64,000 nt of DNA, from the NCBI RefSeq assembly GCF_004360225.1, contig NZ_SNUA01000016.1, positions 1 through 64,000 of the forward strand, given 5' to 3'. The notes under the pieces were generated by a model. That model searched no databases. It was not told the origin of the DNA and saw only the letters and a program-made list of their open reading frames with translations. Below are positions 26,701 to 37,901 of this stretch, one piece after another. The stretch is from Alcanivorax sp. 24 (GTDB taxonomy: Bacteria > Pseudomonadota > Gammaproteobacteria > Pseudomonadales > Alcanivoracaceae). The stretch's first letter is position 1. Each line of letters begins with the position of its first letter. The translations under genes and the position numbers were made by a program.

Positions 26701-27551
26701 GCCTCCAGGAAGGCCCGGGCCGCGTTAGAGCGGCTCCGCCCGGGGTGGGTGACCACGCCCAGCTTGCGTTCCGGCAGGGGAGTGTCCACCGCCAGTTCGA
26801 TCACGCTCTGGTCCAGCATGGTGGCCGGCAGCACGCTCCAGCCCAGGCCGATGGAGACCATCATATGGATGGTCTCCAGATAATTGGTGGACATGGAGAT
26901 GTTCAGCGCCAGGCTGTGTTCCTGGAACAGCCGCTCAACGATGCGGCGGGTGAAGGTCACTGGAGAGGGCAGGATGGCGCTGAAGCGGGTCAGGGTTTCC
27001 AGGGTGAGATCCGCTTGCCGGGCCAGCGGGTGTTCCGGCGCGCACATGAACACCAGCGGGTCGTCCCAGATCACCTGGCTGTGCAGGCGGGTATCCGGCT
27101 GCGGCGGCAGGGTCACCACCCCCATCTCCAGATCCCCGTGCAGCACCGCCTCCCAGGCTTCCTCGGAATCGATGAAATGGATGTCCAGGCGCACCTGTGG
27201 GTACTCCCGGGAGAAACGCCGCAGCACCGGTGGCAGGCGATGCAGGCCGATATGGTGGCTGGTGCCGATGCGCAGGGTGCCGCTGACTTCGCCGGTGAGG
27301 TTGTTGATGGCGCGACCCATGTCCTCCAGTTCCTGAAGCACTTTCCGCGCCCGGGGTAACAGCGCCTCGCCGGCTTCGGTGAGGCGGATACGCCGTCCGA
27401 CCCGGTCGAACAGGCGCGCCCCCAATTGCTGTTCCAGCACCGCGATGCGTTTGCTCACCGCCGGCTGGGTCAGGAACAGCCGCTCCGCCGCGCCGGAAAA
27501 GGAGCCGCTCTCGGCCACGGCCATGAAGGCTTGCAAGGATTGGGTATCCAT
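26685..27551 (-). CDS. LysR-family transcriptional regulator next to leuC
   Basis: A 288-aa LTTR with an N-terminal winged HTH (MDTQSLQAFMAVAESGSFSG, AAERLFLTQPAVSKRIAVLE) and a C-terminal effector-binding domain. It is divergent from leuC, as in Pseudomonas where an LTTR gene precedes leuC, so control of leucine biosynthesis is likely. The start at 27551 gives the canonical N-terminus. The last codons and the stop (INSE, TAG) read through the AT-rich repeat end ATTAATAGTGAATAG. Confidence 0.88.
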   Translation of the reverse strand: MDTQSLQAFMAVAESGSFSGAAERLFLTQPAVSKRIAVLEQQLGARLFDRVGRRIRLTEAGEALLPRARKVLQELEDMGRAINNLTGEVSGTLRIGTSHHIGLHRLPPVLRRFSREYPQVRLDIHFIDSEEAWEAVLHGDLEMGVVTLPPQPDTRLHSQVIWDDPLVFMCAPEHPLARQADLTLETLTRFSAILPSPVTFTRRIVERLFQEHSLALNISMSTNYLETIHMMVSIGLGWSVLPATMLDQSVIELAVDTPLPERKLGVVTHPGRSRSNAARAFLEAINSE

Positions 27552-27571
27552 AAGGTCTCGCTTGCACGCAA

Positions 27572-27634
27572 CACGCTGACACGCAACACGCAAAAATAGG
27601 AGGGTAGCGTGCAGGCGTGTTGCGTGTCAGCGTG
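27572..27634. repeat. Inverted repeat with perfect 20-bp arms
   Basis: CACGCTGACACGCAACACGC (27572-27591) and its exact complement (27615-27634) around a 23-bp loop. It lies just upstream of the LysR gene start. Related CACGCAACACGC fragments occur near 17567, 32171, 33379 and 47449. Confidence 0.9.
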
Positions 27635-27723
27635 CCAGCGCTTCCCTTGCCAGGCCGGAAGCCCTTTGCTTTCCGGATCTCTGCAATACTCTCAAATAAC
27701 CCCTGGGAATCCAAACCATAAAA

Positions 27724-27744
27724 AAGATGAATTGGATTTATCTT
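27724..27744. promoter_or_regulatory. Candidate LysR-type operator (T-N11-A)
   Basis: AAGAT-N11-ATCTT, extended as ATAAAAAAGAT and ATCTTAT, lies 60 bp before the leuC start in the divergent region. It fits the LTTR T-N11-A palindrome rule and is the most likely binding site for the adjacent regulator. No experimental support can be seen here. Confidence 0.5.
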
Positions 27745-27803
27745 ATGCCCCCGCGTAGGGTGTGGTCATTAATAGCCCCCCCAAGGCTCCAGGAGAAGCA
27801 TCA

Positions 27804-29216
<1,413 letters not shown>

Positions 29217-29222
29217 GCGATC

Positions 29223-29876
29223 ATGGAAAAATTCGTCAAGCATGAAGGATTGGTGGCGCCGTTGGATCGCGCCAACGTGGACACCGACCAGATCATTCCG
29301 AAGCAGTTTCTCAAGTCGATCAAGCGTACCGGTTTCGGGCCGAACCTGTTCGATGAGTGGCGTTATCTGGACGAGGGCTACCCGGGCCAGGACAACGACG
29401 CGCGGCCGGAGAACCCGGATTTCGTGTTGAATCGGCCGGAATATCAGGGCGCCACCGTGCTGCTGGCGCGCCGCAACTTTGGTTGTGGCTCCAGCCGTGA
29501 GCACGCGCCCTGGGCGTTGATGGACTTCGGTTTCCGTGCGGTGATCGCGCCGAGCTTCGCCGATATCTTCTACAACAACTGTTTCAAGAACGGCCTGCTG
29601 CCCATCGTGCTCTCCGAGGAGCAGATGGAAGAGTTGTTCCAGGCCGAGGCGGCCAATCCCGGCCTGCGTCTGACCGTGGACCTGGAAGCCCAGCAGGTGC
29701 GCACGCCGGACGGCAAGGCCTACGCTTTCGACATCGATGAATTCCGCAAGCACTGCCTGCTCAACGGCCTCGACGAGATCGGCCTGACCCTGCAGGAAGC
29801 GGACACCATCCGTGCCTACGAGGAACGCCGCCGGGCCCGCGAGCCCTGGGTGTTCGCCGAGCACGCCAGCCACTGA
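29223..29876 (+). CDS. leuD: 3-isopropylmalate dehydratase small subunit
   Basis: Swivel-domain partner of LeuC, 217 aa. The family signature [20 protein letters not shown] and the N-terminal [14 protein letters not shown] are present. It starts 6 bp after leuC and is followed by leuB after 37 bp, so the genes are almost certainly cotranscribed. Confidence 0.98.
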   Translation: MEKFVKHEGLVAPLDRANVDTDQIIPKQFLKSIKRTGFGPNLFDEWRYLDEGYPGQDNDARPENPDFVLNRPEYQGATVLLARRNFGCGSSREHAPWALMDFGFRAVIAPSFADIFYNNCFKNGLLPIVLSEEQMEELFQAEAANPGLRLTVDLEAQQVRTPDGKAYAFDIDEFRKHCLLNGLDEIGLTLQEADTIRAYEERRRAREPWVFAEHASH

Positions 29877-29913
29877 TCAGGACAACCCACGGACAACACC
29901 ACGGAAGCGAACC

Positions 29914-30990
29914 ATGAGCCACATTCTGATTCTGCCGGGTGACGGCATCGGCCCGGAAATCGTTCAGGAAGCGGTGCGCGTGCTGCGCGCCGCCGAGCAG
30001 CGTTTCGGCCTCGACATCAGCCTGGACGAAGCCCCGGTGGGCGGCGCCGCCTATGACCTGCACGGCGACCCGCTGCCGGAGTCGACGCTGGATAAGGCGC
30101 GCGCCGCCGACGCCATTCTGTTCGGCTCCATCGGCGGTCCCAAATGGGACACCATTGAGCGTGACAAGCGCCCCGAGCGCGGGCTGCTGCGGCTGCGTTC
30201 CTCCCTGGGCCTGTTCGCCAATCTGCGCCCGGCGATTCTGTTCCCGCAACTGGCGGACGCTTCCTCGCTGAAGCCGGAAGTGGTGTCGGGCCTGGATATC
30301 CTCATCGTCCGCGAACTGACCGGTGGCATCTATTTCGGTCAGCCGCGTGGGATCCGTGAAGAAAACGGTGAGCGTGTCGGCTTCAACACCGACGTCTATT
30401 CCGAATCGGAAATGCGCCGTATCGCCAAGGTGGCGTTCGAACTGGCCGGCCAGCGCAACAACAAAGTGTGCTCGGTGGACAAGGCCAACGTGCTGGAAGT
30501 GACCGAGCTGTGGAAAGAGGTGGTCACCGACGCCGCCAGGGATTACCCGAATATCGAACTGTCCCATATGTACGTGGACAACGCCGCCATGCAACTGGTG
30601 CGCGCGCCGAAACAGTTCGACGTGATCGTCACCGGCAACCTGTTCGGTGACATCCTCTCCGATGAAGCCGCCATGCTCACCGGCTCCATCGGCATGCTGC
30701 CCTCCGCGTCCCTGGACGAAAACCGCAAGGGCCTGTACGAACCCTGCCACGGCTCGGCACCGGATATCGCCGGCCAGGGCATCGCCAACCCGCTGGCCAC
30801 CATCATGTCGCTGGCCATGTTGATGCGCTACAGTCTGGAGCGTGGCGACGTGGCGGATGCGATCCAGACCGCGGTGGAGCAGGTTCTCGACCAGGGGCTG
30901 CGTACCGCGGATATTTACACCGAGGGCACGCGCAAAGTGAGCACCGAGGAAATGGGCGCCGCCGTGGCCGAAGCACTGGCTCGCGGTTGA
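29914..30990 (+). CDS. leuB: 3-isopropylmalate dehydrogenase
   Basis: NAD-dependent oxidative decarboxylation of 3-isopropylmalate in leucine synthesis, 358 aa. Signatures are [11 protein letters not shown] at the start, GSIGGPKWD, and [20 protein letters not shown] near the NAD site. The ATG at 29914 follows ACGGAAGCG. Third gene of the leu operon, 56 bp before asd. Confidence 0.98.
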   Translation: MSHILILPGDGIGPEIVQEAVRVLRAAEQRFGLDISLDEAPVGGAAYDLHGDPLPESTLDKARAADAILFGSIGGPKWDTIERDKRPERGLLRLRSSLGLFANLRPAILFPQLADASSLKPEVVSGLDILIVRELTGGIYFGQPRGIREENGERVGFNTDVYSESEMRRIAKVAFELAGQRNNKVCSVDKANVLEVTELWKEVVTDAARDYPNIELSHMYVDNAAMQLVRAPKQFDVIVTGNLFGDILSDEAAMLTGSIGMLPSASLDENRKGLYEPCHGSAPDIAGQGIANPLATIMSLAMLMRYSLERGDVADAIQTAVEQVLDQGLRTADIYTEGTRKVSTEEMGAAVAEALARG

Positions 30991-31046
30991 TCGGCGCCTG
31001 AACCCATTGATTAAGAAGGGGCAATCCCTTCGGGAGACAAGTCTCA

Positions 31047-32159
31047 ATGAAGAAAGTCGGTTTTATCGGCTGGCGTGGCATGGTCGGTTCCGTATTGATG
31101 GACCGCATGCGTGAGGAAAACGATTTCCAGGACATCGAACCGGTGTTCTTCTCCACCTCCCAGGTCGGCCAGGCCGGCCCGGACGTGGGCAAGGAAATTC
31201 CGGCGCTGGGCGACGCCAAAAGCGTCGATGAGCTGAAAAAACTGGACGTCATCGTCACCTGCCAGGGCGGCGACTACACCAATGAGGTGTATCCGAAACT
31301 GCGTGAAGCCGGCTGGCGGGGCTACTGGATCGACGCCGCCTCCGCGCTGCGCATGCAGGACAACAGCGTCATCGTGCTGGACCCGGTGAACCGCAAGGTG
31401 ATCGACCAGGCGTTGGACAGCGGCGTCAAGGACTACGTTGGCGGCAACTGCACCGTGAGTCTGATGCTGATGGCCCTGGGTGGCCTGTTCAATGCCGATC
31501 TGGTGGAGTGGGCCAGCGCCCAGACCTACCAGGCGGCCTCCGGCGCCGGCGCCCAGAATATGCGCGAACTGATCGCGCAGATGGGCACCATCCACGGTGC
31601 CGTGGCGGACAAACTGGCCGACCCGGCCAGCGCCATTCTCGACATCGATCGTCAGGTGGCGGACACCATGCGTTCCAGCGATCTGCCGCAACAGCACTTC
31701 GGTGCGCCGCTGGCCGGCTCGCTGCTGCCGTGGATCGACAAGGAAATGGAAAACGGCCAGAGCAAGGAAGAATGGAAAGCCCAGGCCGAGACCAACAAAA
31801 TCCTCGGTCGCGGCGAGCAGCCGATTCCGCTGGACGGCACCTGCGTGCGTATCGGCGCCATGCGCTGCCACGCTCAGGCACTGACCGTGAAACTGAAAAA
31901 GGACGTGCCGCTGGACGAAGTCCTCGAGCTGATCCGCAACGCCAACGACTGGGTGAAAGTGGTGCCCAACGAGAAGGACGCGACGCTGCGTGATCTGACG
32001 CCAACGGCGGTGACCGGCACCCTGACCATTCCGGTGGGGCGCCTGCGCAAGCTGAACATGGGCGGCGAATACCTCAACGCTTTCACCGTCGGTGATCAGT
32101 TGCTGTGGGGCGCCGCCGAGCCGCTGCGTCGCATGCTGCGGATTTTGTTGGAAAGATAA
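31047..32159 (+). CDS. asd: Aspartate-semialdehyde dehydrogenase
   Basis: Reduces aspartyl phosphate to aspartate semialdehyde, feeding lysine, threonine and methionine synthesis. The 370-aa enzyme is of the Gram-negative long type. It has WRGMVGS in the N-terminal Rossmann fold, the catalytic Cys135 in GGNCTVSLM, and later [17 protein letters not shown]. The ATG at 31047 is preceded by CGGGAGA. A shorter, apparently non-catalytic paralogue follows. Confidence 0.98.
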   Translation: MKKVGFIGWRGMVGSVLMDRMREENDFQDIEPVFFSTSQVGQAGPDVGKEIPALGDAKSVDELKKLDVIVTCQGGDYTNEVYPKLREAGWRGYWIDAASALRMQDNSVIVLDPVNRKVIDQALDSGVKDYVGGNCTVSLMLMALGGLFNADLVEWASAQTYQAASGAGAQNMRELIAQMGTIHGAVADKLADPASAILDIDRQVADTMRSSDLPQQHFGAPLAGSLLPWIDKEMENGQSKEEWKAQAETNKILGRGEQPIPLDGTCVRIGAMRCHAQALTVKLKKDVPLDEVLELIRNANDWVKVVPNEKDATLRDLTPTAVTGTLTIPVGRLRKLNMGGEYLNAFTVGDQLLWGAAEPLRRMLRILLER

Positions 32160-32166
32160 AGATCGC

Positions 32167-32308
32167 TGGCACGCAACACGCAAAAAGACACGCTCTAACA
32201 AGGGCACGTGGCTGCCCGGCGTTGCCGAGCAGAACGGTGTTTCCGAACCCGTTCTCGCCGCAAGTATGGCGTGCCGGCGTGCAAGCGTGTTGCGTGTTGC
32301 GTGTAAGC
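32167..32308. repeat. Imperfect inverted repeat of the CACGCAACACGC family
   Basis: ACGCAACACGC (32171-32181) and GCGTGTTGCGT (32285-32295, with further GTTGCGTGTAAGC) bracket about 100 bp between asd and the usg-like gene. Same family as the 27572-27634 hairpin. The long stem could act on readthrough between the two genes. Confidence 0.7.
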
Positions 32309-32354
32309 ACCATCCCACGATGGTGGAACAGCGGTCGCCTTGGAGGAAAACTCA

Positions 32355-33368
32355 ATGTCGATGGAACCCGGATTGGCGGTGGTTGGTGCCACCGGCCTGG
32401 TGGGCGATGCCCTGCTGGAACAACTGGCGGAGCGTAAGGTGCCCTATGGGGAACTGTTTCTGCTGGCCTCGGAAGAGAGCGAAGGCAAGTCCTTGCGGGT
32501 GGGTGGCCGTTTGCTGACGGTGCAGCGGTTGGAGGGCTTCGACTTTTCCCGCGTGGCGTTGGTGGTGTTCGCCGCCGGTGCCGCGGTCTCCCAGGAATGG
32601 GTGCCGCGCGCGGTGGATGCCGGCGCCATGGTCCTGGACCTGTCACCGGCGTTTCGCTACGAGCCGGACGTGCCGTTGCTGGTGGCCGGAGTCAACGACG
32701 AGCAGATTCCCGCCGCCCGCGAGCGCAATCTGGCCGCCGCCGCCGACGCCGCCACCGTGCAACTGATGCTGGCCTTGAAGCCGCTGATGGCGATCTCCGA
32801 ATTGCAGCGGGTCACCGTGACCCAGTTGCAGGCCGCCTCTTCCTCGGGGCGCAATGGCGTGGAACGTCTGGCCCGCCAGAGCGCCCGTTTGCTCAATGGC
32901 ATGGATGCCAGCGAAGGCGCGGAACCGCAATACGCCTTCAACCTCGTGCCCACCGTCGGGCGCCTGCAGGACAACGGCTATACCAGCGAGGAATTGAAAC
33001 TGATGCTGGAAGCCCGGCGGGTGCTTGGGCGCCCGGACCTGGCCGTGGATGTGAGTTGTGTGCAGGTGCCTGTATTCCACGGCCTTTCCCAAGTGGTGGT
33101 GGTGCGCGGCGGCCTGCCCATCGGTCTGGCTCAGGCACAGGCCTGCTGGGATGAGGCGCCAGGTCTGGCCCAGGATGAAGGTGGGGAGGGCGACGGCGCG
33201 TCGCCGGTACGGCAGGTGAAGGAGGAGCCGCTGGTGCGCCTGGCCCGCGCCCGGGAAGATGTGGACGGGCAGGGCGAACTGAGCTTCTGGACCGTGGCCG
33301 ATAACATCAAGGCCGGTGCCGCCCGTAACGCTGCCCTGCTGGTGGAGCAACTGCTCGCCGGCGGGTGA
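32355..33368 (+). CDS. Usg-like aspartate-semialdehyde dehydrogenase paralogue without catalytic Cys
   Basis: A 337-aa protein of the Asd fold with GATGLVG at residues 11-17 and LDLSPAFRYEPDVPLLVAGVN. Where active enzymes have N-C-T, this one reads DAATVQLM, with Ala133 in place of the cysteine. It corresponds to Usg of enterobacteria and its Pseudomonas relatives, whose role is unclear. The ATG at 32355 has TGGAGGAAAA upstream. It follows asd after a repeat-filled 195-bp gap. Confidence 0.88.
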   Translation: MSMEPGLAVVGATGLVGDALLEQLAERKVPYGELFLLASEESEGKSLRVGGRLLTVQRLEGFDFSRVALVVFAAGAAVSQEWVPRAVDAGAMVLDLSPAFRYEPDVPLLVAGVNDEQIPAARERNLAAAADAATVQLMLALKPLMAISELQRVTVTQLQAASSSGRNGVERLARQSARLLNGMDASEGAEPQYAFNLVPTVGRLQDNGYTSEELKLMLEARRVLGRPDLAVDVSCVQVPVFHGLSQVVVVRGGLPIGLAQAQACWDEAPGLAQDEGGEGDGASPVRQVKEEPLVRLARAREDVDGQGELSFWTVADNIKAGAARNAALLVEQLLAGG

Positions 33369-33378
33369 GCCCGCTTGC

Positions 33379-33475
33379 ACGCAACACGCTCGCACGCTGG
33401 CACGCCATTCGCTGCCAAGGCCGCTTCCCACCGCGACTCTGTAATCCCCTGTGGGAAGCGAGCTTGCTCGCGAAT
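33379..33475. repeat. CACGC repeat fragment plus REPIN behind usg
   Basis: CACGCAACACGC (33379 on) leads into a REPIN at 33407-33475 (TTCGCTGCCAAGGCCGCTTC and GTGGGAAGCGAGCTTGCTCG). The rest of the 538-bp gap before fimV holds further inverted repeats, described at 33577-33635 and 33781-33821. Confidence 0.85.
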
Positions 33476-33576
33476 CGGGCCAGGCACCGAATCCGCGAAA
33501 ATGGATCAGACGCCAGCGCCCCGCCAACCGCGTGCCCGCAATTCACGGGCAAAGGAAGTGCTTACCCCCTCGACAA

Positions 33577-33635
33577 CCCCCATCCCACCAGAATAAAGTC
33601 GTACCTCCCGGGCCGCCCTGATGGCTCGGGATGGG
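33577..33635. repeat. 10-bp inverted repeat upstream of fimV
   Basis: CCCCCATCCC (33577-33586) and GGGATGGGGG (33626-33635). Just after it, CATGGTT...AACCATG around a TTTTTTTGAAAAAA core (33650-33680) forms another weak palindrome. Function unknown. It could be part of a terminator for usg. Confidence 0.45.
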
Positions 33636-33780
33636 GGCGTCTCAATTCATGGTTGGGAGCGCATTTTTTTGAAAAAACCATGGAAAATGCGTACTTACTA
33701 ACAATATGTGACGCAGTTTCTAGGTTTGTCCCCCGCCGTCGGGCACAATCGAATACGGACTTTTCGACCAGAGCGTCTCA

Positions 33781-33821
33781 GAATAAGGTTTGTTTTCTCT
33801 GGATTGATCCAGACCTTATTC
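33781..33821. promoter_or_regulatory. Nested palindrome upstream of fimV
   Basis: Outer arms GAATAAGGT (33781-33789) and ACCTTATTC (33813-33821) enclose inner arms CTGGAT and ATCCAG. The structure lies 85 bp before the fimV start and could be an operator or an RNA leader structure. It does not belong to the REP family. Confidence 0.4.
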
Positions 33822-33906
33822 CGAGGCTCGCGGAAGGAAATCCGCAGCGTGCCTGCCGCGGCTCAGAGGGCGGGGAATACAGAATAAGTAACTGGGGTTC
33901 AACCAC

Positions 33907-36900
33907 ATGCTCCGAAAATTTGGCATAGGGTTTGTCGCACTGGCGGCGATGACGCCGGGACTTGCGGCTGCTCTGGGGGTGGGGGAATACGAGCTTAACT
34001 CCTATCTGAACCAGCCGCTGGAGATGGATGTCGTCCTGCACGAAACCGGGCGGCTGTCGACAGAAGAAATCGTGGTCAATCTGGCCCCGCAGGCGGAATT
34101 CGACTCCGCCGGGGTGGAGCGCGGCTACTTCCTTAATGATCTGACCTTCGAGGTGATCTTCACCGGCAAGGGCGACGGGGTGCTGCATATCCGTTCCCGC
34201 CAGCCGGTGCGTGAACCCTATCTCAATTTCCTGGTGGAAATTCTCTGGCCCACCGGCCGGCTGGTGCGCGAATACACCGTATTGCTGGATCCGCCCAGCT
34301 ACGACGCCGGCGGCGAGACGGTCAGTGCCGCCCGGGTTGAGCCGGCGCCGGTGCCGGTCGTGCCGCAAGCGGAGCCGAAGACAAAACCGGCAGCGCCCGC
34401 GCCGGCGCACGAACCGCCGGAGCCCGCCGTCAGCGGGGAGGCGACGGACGAGGCAGCACAACAAGAGGAACCGCGAGACCAGCTGGAAACCGCCGCCGAG
34501 CCGGAGCAGGACGATTCCGCAACGGTGGCGGAATCCGAAGAAACCGGCCCGGATCAGAGCGCCAGCAACGCGACGCCGGGGCGCGGCACCCTGAACGAAA
34601 GCAATGGCCGTTACCGGGTGCGCTCGTCCGATACCCTGTGGCGCATCGCCGCCGAGCACCGTCCCGGCAGCCGTGTTTCCGTTCAACAGATGATGATGGC
34701 GATCCAGGAAATGAACCCGGAAGCGTTCATCGACGGCAATATCAATTTGGTGCGGGAAGGCGCGGTGCTGCGGTTGCCGAGCGAGCGTCAGGCCACGGCG
34801 ATCGCCAGCAGCGAAGCGATGCGGCGAGTCGCTGATCAAACCAGCGAATGGCACCAGCGGCGGGCAGACCGCGGCAATGACGAAGAAACGTTGGCGGCGG
34901 CGCAATTGGATGCCACCGAGCAGAGTGACGCGGTGCCGGCGCAACAGCAAGACGACGGCGGTCGGGTCACGTTGGTGGCGCCGGATTCCGCTGACGCCGC
35001 CACTGATGGCGATGGCACCGGGACCGGTGATGGCGGTGAAGCGGCCACCGCGGCACTGCAGAACGAACTGGCCATCCGCGATGAGAATCTGGACCGGCTG
35101 AGCCGGGAAAACGATGAGCTGCGCAGCCGTATCGATGAACTCGGCGAGCAGTTGGATACCAGTGGTGAAATGCTGCGTTTGCAGAATGAGAAGATCGCCG
35201 CGCTCCAGGAGGCGCTGCGGCAACTGCGGGAAGGCGAGGGGGACGGCGCCGTGGACGAGGCCTTGCTGGCTCCCACGGAAATCGGGCCGGAAGTGGCCCC
35301 TGAACGGTTGGTGCCGGGAGAGCCGGGGGCCGCGGAAGCGGAGGAGCCGGCGCGGCAACCGGGCAACAGCGGCCCGGAATCCGGCCCGGCGGCGGTCACC
35401 GCCTCGCCGCCGGCGGACACCACGCCGACATCCCAGTCCCAACCGGCAAGCGGCGTTGACAGCGCCGCTTCCTCGCGTCCGGCGCCGCCGGCGGCCGAGC
35501 CTGCTGCTTCGGCGCCGGCCCCCGCTGGCTGGCTGGACCGGGTGGCGGGTAATCTGCTGTATCTGGGGGCCGGGGTGGCGGTGCTGCTGCTGCTTCTGCT
35601 GCTGGCACTACGCCGCCGTCAGGGCGGCAAGGGGGATCCCGAGGAAGACGCTCCGCCGCCGTTGATGCCGCTGGCGGAGGAAGGTGGCAACGAGGACGAA
35701 GGGGCCTCAGGGCAGGGGCCGATGGCGGCGCGAGCCGGCGACGCCGATGAGGAAGACGGCGCCGCCACCACCGCCAATCAGGATCCGCTGGAAGAAGTGG
35801 AAGTCTACGTGGCTTATGGCCGCTACCCGCAGGCGGCGGATTTCCTGCGCAATGAAATCAATCAGGCGCCGGGTCGCAGCGACCTGAAAGTACGATTGCT
35901 GGAAGTACTGAACGAAATGGGCGATCAGGCGGCGTTCCGGCAGCAGGCCGCGCTGTACGCCGGCACCGCGGTGCAGCTGGACCGCGCCATCGAACGGCTG
36001 GGTGGTGGCGGGCGGGCCGCCGCGGAGGAATCGGCTCCGGTTTCCCTGGACGATCTGGAGTTGGATCTGGCCGGTGATATCGGCGCGCCGGCGCCGGCGG
36101 AACAATATCAGCACGAAGAAGACCCGCTCAATCTGGATGACTTCGAGTTCAACCTGGATGATGACGAGGCCATCCGCGACGGAGCCGATACTGATGGAGA
36201 GCCGTTGCTGATTGAGGATGATCCGGAGGAGGCGCTGGCTCTGGATGAGGAACCGTTGACCCATTCCACTCTGACGGTGAGGGACGATACGCCGGTGAAG
36301 CCGGACGGCCTGGACCTGGATGATCTGGATTTTGCTTCCGATGCCGACGATGCCGACGATGCCGGCGACGTCGGGGGGCTGGAGCTGGATACGATACCGG
36401 AGGAAGCGGTTCGGGAAGAGCCGACGGCGCCGGAGGCGGATTCGCTGGAGTTTCAACTGGATGACCTGGAACTGGAATGGGATGGCGACCAGGCCGTTTC
36501 CGCTCCCGAGCCCGTCTCCGAGCCGGTCTCTCTGGCGGAAGCCGCCGACCATGGCCAGGTGGGCGCGGGGGAGCAGGGGGATGACACCTTTGAGTTCTCT
36601 CTGGACGGTCTGGACCTGGACGAGGCCGGTGTCGATGACACCCCGGAGGAATCGATCGAACTGACCGAGCCGCCGGCCAGTGAGGGGCAGGAACCGGCCA
36701 CGCCGGGTGCCGCCGACGAGGACGATGATTTCGACTTCCTGGCGGAAACCGATGAGAATGCCACCAAACTGGACCTGGCCCGCGCCTATATCGAAATGGG
36801 TGACATGGAAGGCGCCCGGGATATTCTCAACGAGGTGATCAGCGAGGGCAGTGACAGCCAGCGGGATGATGCGCGCCAATTGCTGGAACGCGTCGAGTAA
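33907..36900 (+). CDS. fimV: FimV/HubP-family polar hub protein
   Basis: A 997-aa inner-membrane protein involved in cell-pole organisation, type IV pilus function and twitching in relatives. It has a signal peptide (MLRKFGIGFVALAAMTPGLA), then a periplasmic FimV N-terminal domain. A LysM peptidoglycan-binding domain lies at about 233-297 (YRVRSSDTLWRIAAEHRPG), a coiled coil at about 386-443, and one transmembrane helix at about 549-570. A very acidic cytoplasmic region follows, ending in a TPR-like motif (ATKLDLARAYIEMGDMEGAR). The position between asd/usg and truA is the classical fimV locus. The acidic part is rich in short D/E repeats. Confidence 0.95.
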   Translation: MLRKFGIGFVALAAMTPGLAAALGVGEYELNSYLNQPLEMDVVLHETGRLSTEEIVVNLAPQAEFDSAGVERGYFLNDLTFEVIFTGKGDGVLHIRSRQPVREPYLNFLVEILWPTGRLVREYTVLLDPPSYDAGGETVSAARVEPAPVPVVPQAEPKTKPAAPAPAHEPPEPAVSGEATDEAAQQEEPRDQLETAAEPEQDDSATVAESEETGPDQSASNATPGRGTLNESNGRYRVRSSDTLWRIAAEHRPGSRVSVQQMMMAIQEMNPEAFIDGNINLVREGAVLRLPSERQATAIASSEAMRRVADQTSEWHQRRADRGNDEETLAAAQLDATEQSDAVPAQQQDDGGRVTLVAPDSADAATDGDGTGTGDGGEAATAALQNELAIRDENLDRLSRENDELRSRIDELGEQLDTSGEMLRLQNEKIAALQEALRQLREGEGDGAVDEALLAPTEIGPEVAPERLVPGEPGAAEAEEPARQPGNSGPESGPAAVTASPPADTTPTSQSQPASGVDSAASSRPAPPAAEPAASAPAPAGWLDRVAGNLLYLGAGVAVLLLLLLLALRRRQGGKGDPEEDAPPPLMPLAEEGGNEDEGASGQGPMAARAGDADEEDGAATTANQDPLEEVEVYVAYGRYPQAADFLRNEINQAPGRSDLKVRLLEVLNEMGDQAAFRQQAALYAGTAVQLDRAIERLGGGGRAAAEESAPVSLDDLELDLAGDIGAPAPAEQYQHEEDPLNLDDFEFNLDDDEAIRDGADTDGEPLLIEDDPEEALALDEEPLTHSTLTVRDDTPVKPDGLDLDDLDFASDADDADDAGDVGGLELDTIPEEAVREEPTAPEADSLEFQLDDLELEWDGDQAVSAPEPVSEPVSLAEAADHGQVGAGEQGDDTFEFSLDGLDLDEAGVDDTPEESIELTEPPASEGQEPATPGAADEDDDFDFLAETDENATKLDLARAYIEMGDMEGARDILNEVISEGSDSQRDDARQLLERVE

Positions 36901-36910
36901 GGGGGGCCGA

Positions 36911-36982
36911 GTTCGCTGGCAAGCCAGCTTCCCACAGCGACTCCGTAGTGACACTACTGTGGGAGCTGCCTTGGCAGCGAAT
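36911..36982. repeat. REPIN behind fimV
   Basis: TTCGCTGGCAAGCCAGCTTC and GTGGGAGCTGCCTTGGCAGC facing each other. The two heads have different stem sequences, so one half may have been exchanged. A short TTACGTGTAAGCG remnant follows at about 36990. Confidence 0.85.
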
Positions 36983-37021
36983 CGGCGTATTACGTGTAAG
37001 CGAAAACGCTGTTCTGTAAAA

Positions 37022-37062
37022 AAAGGGGGCGATGCCGTAAGGTATCGCCCCTTCCTTTTGGC
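37022..37062 (+). terminator. Rho-independent terminator after fimV
   Basis: GGGGCGAT (about 37026-37033) pairs with ATCGCCCC (about 37043-37050), followed by TTCCTTTT. It lies 20 bp before truA, whose expression then needs a promoter within the remaining bases or partial readthrough. Confidence 0.7.
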
Positions 37063-37081
37063 GTGAAAAAACAGGCCCATC

Positions 37082-37888
37082 ATGACCCGAATCGCCCTGG
37101 CGGTGGAATACGATGGCAGCCGCTTCCATGGGTGGCAGACCCAGGAGGACGGCGTCCGGACGGTACAGTCGCACCTGGAGCAGGCCCTGTCGCGGGTGGC
37201 GGACCACCCGGTGACGTTGATCTGCGCCGGCCGCACCGATACCGGCGTGCATGCCACCGGCCAAGTGTGCCATTTTGATTCAAACGCCAATCGCGACATG
37301 AAAGCCTGGGTCATGGGCGGCAACCGTTTTTTGCCCGATGACGTGGCGGTTCGCTGGGCGGTGCCGGTGAGCGACGACTTCCACGCCCGTTTCAGTGCCT
37401 TCCGGCGCTGCTACCGTTACGTGATTTACAATGCCGGCGCGCCGCCGGCGTTGTTCCGCCGCCAGGTCACCTGGAATCACCGGCCGCTGGATGTACAGCG
37501 GATGGCCGAGGCCGCCCGGGCTTTGGTGGGGACCCACGATTTCACCTCTTACCGTTGTGTGCATTGCCAGGCCAAGTCGCCGGTGAAGACGCTGCACCGG
37601 CTGGACATTCAGCAGCGCGGCCGGATGATCATCCTGGAAGTGGAGGCCAATGCCTTCCTGATGCATATGGTGCGCAACATCGCCGGCGTGCTGATGGCCA
37701 TTGGCGCCGGCCATCAACCGGTGGAATGGGCCGCCCAAGTGCTGGCCGCCCGCGACCGCCGCGAAGGGGGCGTCACCGCGCCGCCCTACGGACTGTATCT
37801 GGTGGATATCGGTTACCCGGATGAGTTCAAGCTGCCCAGGGAGCCGTTGGGGCCTTTGTGGCTGGAGCGGGTTGAAAGGAATCGCTGA
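37082..37888 (+). CDS. truA: tRNA pseudouridine(38-40) synthase
   Basis: Modifies uridines 38-40 in the tRNA anticodon stem-loop. The 268-aa protein carries [12 protein letters not shown] near the start and the catalytic Asp53 in [13 protein letters not shown], plus [14 protein letters not shown] near the C-terminal part. The ATG at 37082 is the standard start. It lies between fimV and trpF as in Pseudomonas. Confidence 0.97.
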   Translation: MTRIALAVEYDGSRFHGWQTQEDGVRTVQSHLEQALSRVADHPVTLICAGRTDTGVHATGQVCHFDSNANRDMKAWVMGGNRFLPDDVAVRWAVPVSDDFHARFSAFRRCYRYVIYNAGAPPALFRRQVTWNHRPLDVQRMAEAARALVGTHDFTSYRCVHCQAKSPVKTLHRLDIQQRGRMIILEVEANAFLMHMVRNIAGVLMAIGAGHQPVEWAAQVLAARDRREGGVTAPPYGLYLVDIGYPDEFKLPREPLGPLWLERVERNR

Positions 37889-37901
37889 CATGCAACGTGC
37901 C

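Noticed and set aside
33778-35442. A 554-aa minus-strand frame opposite fimV
   Set aside because: Low-complexity antisense frame. The fimV frame has signal peptide, LysM and a membrane helix.
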